A stretch of 63,020 nucleotides of DNA from JBAZAX01 sp041671765. Lineage in GTDB: Bacteria; Babelota; Babeliae; Babelales; RVW-14. The notes beneath the pieces were generated by a model that saw nothing but the letters and a program-made list of their open reading frames with translations, was not told the DNA's origin and made no database searches. Position numbers and translations under genes: made by a program. The stretch spans positions 1 through 63,020 of the forward strand of contig JBAZAX010000008.1 of assembly GCA_041671765.1 (NCBI GenBank), read 5' to 3'. Position 1 is the stretch's first letter. Every line of letters starts with the position of its first letter. Shown piece by piece: positions 61,426-63,020 of the stretch.

Positions 61426-63020
61426 AAAACTTTTTTTCCAAAAAAATATTTTATTTATTAAGTTTAATTCTGCTGCAAGCAAGCTTAGCTAATATTAATT
61501 TATACGCCGGTGACGAGTTACCTACAAGTACCCCTGCAAACTTTTCGTTTGAAGATTTTTTAAAGCAACTCGAAACTCAAGATCCAGATAAGAATTTAGA
61601 TTCAAGTACAACGCAATATCAAGACACAGATACAAAATTGCCCATTGCAACAAAAAAATCCACAAACTTTGAGCAATCACCATTTTTATTTGACCTGCCA
61701 ACGCGTACAAGATCAGATGATCATGGAAAAAAATTAGAACAAGAAATTATCACCATGTTAAACCAAAAAATAACGCCTCTCGCTAACGACCTTTCAAAAA
61801 TAGTTACGGGCCCTGAATCAAAAAAAGCGCTTGAAGAGAAGAAAAAACAGCGAGAGCAAGAGGAAAAAGAGGCTGCACGCCGAATAGAACAGATGAAATC
61901 CAAACGTCCATATTCATACTCTCCATCATATCGCCCATCTGGTGGATATGGTGGACGTGATTGGAGTCCTTCAAAAGGACGTAGCAGCGGTTATGGAGGT
62001 TATGGAAGTGGTGGTTATGGAGGATATAGCGGCTACAGCCCAAGTTCAAGTTATTGGGATAAATACAAGGGAGATAGCGCGCTAAAAAACCAAGACCAGG
62101 ATAAGTCTATAACAACGGGAAAAGATGGGGAAAAGAAGAAAAAAGGCGGATATTCCGGATCTGAAGGAGACAAGGACGTCAAAAGATCTATCGCTTCCGT
62201 CGACAATTTAACAAATCGAATTCAAGCCATTCTTGCTCGAGAAAATGGAAAAATTGGAAACAAAGCAGCAATACAAGATTTGGCCACGGGAACAACGCTA
62301 GTAGAATTAAAAAATCTTTTTGATGCAAGACAACAAGAGTTAATCAAAATTCCAGAAAAACAAAAAGATGGTGTCGATGAAAAATCTGGTCGGGCAACTA
62401 GCGACTCTGGAAAAACATATAGAACACACGAATACAAAATTAAAAATCTAGAACAAGAAAAAGGCATGTGGGGAAAGTTTGCGCCACAAATTGTTCGCGC
62501 CCTAGAAATTAAATCTGGAGCTGATGGGGTAACTAAGGCACAAAAAGCAGGTCGCGCCCTACTGAGTTCTCTGAAGCTTTATAGATATATCTCTGAATCA
62601 TCCGGCAAAATTTCAGGTGAAGTTGAGCAAAAATATGGGAAAGAGAAATCGCAAGCCAATGAAGAAGCTGATAAAAAACAATCAAAAGCCAGCGCTATTC
62701 TGAATCAAATAAAAAACTACACAGAAATAATCGAAAACTTTATCACACAAAATACAAAAGATTTAAAACCAAAATCAACAAGCAAAGCCGATCTTGATCA
62801 AAACAATGCAATCTATAAAAAATTGGCTACAAAAGGCTTCTTCACACAAGCTTTGGAGTTATTTGAAAAGAGAGAATTAAAGTTAATGAAACTGGATAAC
62901 CCAAAAGAAATAAAAGAAAAAGAAAAAGATTTGTGGGATAAATTTTTACCAACACTGATTCAAGCGGTAACATATTCAGAAAAAGATGAAGACCCAATGA
63001 ATGCGGAAATCCAAGAAATG
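61422..63020 (+). CDS. exported protein with Ser/Tyr/Gly-rich segment, 3' truncated
   Basis: The frame is open from the ATG at 61422 to the end of the window (533 codons) with no stop. GGAG lies seven bases before the start. A signal peptide ('FYLLSLILLQASLANINLYA') is followed by an acidic region, a Lys/Glu/Arg coiled segment (about 127-150), then a Ser/Tyr/Gly-rich stretch (about 163-206, with 'SSGYGGYGSGGYGGYSGY' in it), a Lys-rich linker and a helical C-terminal part. The low-complexity segment resembles those of self-associating proteins. Function is unknown. Confidence 0.8.
   Translation, partial: MKNFFSKKIFYLLSLILLQASLANINLYAGDELPTSTPANFSFEDFLKQLETQDPDKNLDSSTTQYQDTDTKLPIATKKSTNFEQSPFLFDLPTRTRSDDHGKKLEQEIITMLNQKITPLANDLSKIVTGPESKKALEEKKKQREQEEKEAARRIEQMKSKRPYSYSPSYRPSGGYGGRDWSPSKGRSSGYGGYGSGGYGGYSGYSPSSSYWDKYKGDSALKNQDQDKSITTGKDGEKKKKGGYSGSEGDKDVKRSIASVDNLTNRIQAILARENGKIGNKAAIQDLATGTTLVELKNLFDARQQELIKIPEKQKDGVDEKSGRATSDSGKTYRTHEYKIKNLEQEKGMWGKFAPQIVRALEIKSGADGVTKAQKAGRALLSSLKLYRYISESSGKISGEVEQKYGKEKSQANEEADKKQSKASAILNQIKNYTEIIENFITQNTKDLKPKSTSKADLDQNNAIYKKLATKGFFTQALELFEKRELKLMKLDNPKEIKEKEKDLWDKFLPTLIQAVTYSEKDEDPMNAEIQEM

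Noticed and set aside
1..63020. CRISPR array, insertion sequence, prophage or defence island
   Set aside because: No regularly spaced identical repeats with unique spacers, no transposase, no terminal inverted repeats and no phage structural or restriction genes were found; the only integrase-type gene is a housekeeping Xer recombinase.

Overview
The window looks like part of the chromosome of an AT-rich, Gram-negative, host-associated bacterium, most likely of the phylum Dependentiae (TM6). This is inferred, not measured. The reasons are many Sec-exported ankyrin proteins, an F-box-plus-ankyrin gene, outer-membrane and pilus genes (LptF/G-type permease, apolipoprotein N-acyltransferase, minor pseudopilins), an archaeal/eukaryotic-type prolyl-tRNA synthetase, and almost no biosynthetic enzymes. 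No insertion sequence, CRISPR array or prophage module was seen.

Layout. 1-1.5 kb is the 3' end of a repeat-bearing, beta-helix-like surface protein, followed by alaS (minus). 4.4-10.9 kb holds small exported proteins of unknown function, three tRNA genes (Ile-GAT, Ala-TGC, Ala-CGC) and a Nudix hydrolase. 10.9-18.2 kb has a MATE transporter with an ABC-F ATPase, a tandem pair of exported paralogues, a CapA-like protein and ssb. dnaK follows, then about 1.2 kb of unusual non-coding DNA (20.5-21.7 kb) with a GC-rich hairpin, an iteron-like array and a perfect 43-bp tandem repeat. A Wzx-like flippase comes next.

23.5-35.7 kb is a long plus-strand run of core genes: carD-miaA, a SagB-like oxidoreductase, a PpiD-like chaperone, recA, infC-rpmI-rplT, a ZapB-like protein and zapA, rny-ymdB, an LptF/G-type permease and an EamA exporter. 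35.7-41.5 kb has gmk with an exported methyltransferase-like protein, an exported cysteine-peptidase-like protein, proS and a XerC/D recombinase. 41.5-44.9 kb (minus) has small exported paralogues, two ankyrin proteins and an Ogg2-type glycosylase. dnaN-recF follow at 45.0-47.3 kb. A cluster of five paralogous exported ankyrin genes fills 48-54 kb; the last, an F-box-ankyrin gene, is broken by two single-base frameshifts.

At about 54.1-54.6 kb the organisation turns over. Gene runs converge, sampled lines change from G>C to C>G on the plus strand, and a dif-like sequence lies at 54448-54475. I read this as the replication terminus. Beyond it lie minus-strand ruvC, dnaB, rplI, lnt and three pseudopilin genes (I/J/K-like). 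Two exported proteins then run out of the window on the plus strand, the last with a Ser/Tyr/Gly-rich low-complexity segment.

How the genes fit together. The core genes cover replication and repair, translation, division, RNA decay and envelope assembly. The accessory genes are mostly exported proteins, many with eukaryotic-type interaction domains, as expected for a bacterium living in a eukaryotic cell. Functions of most exported proteins are inference.
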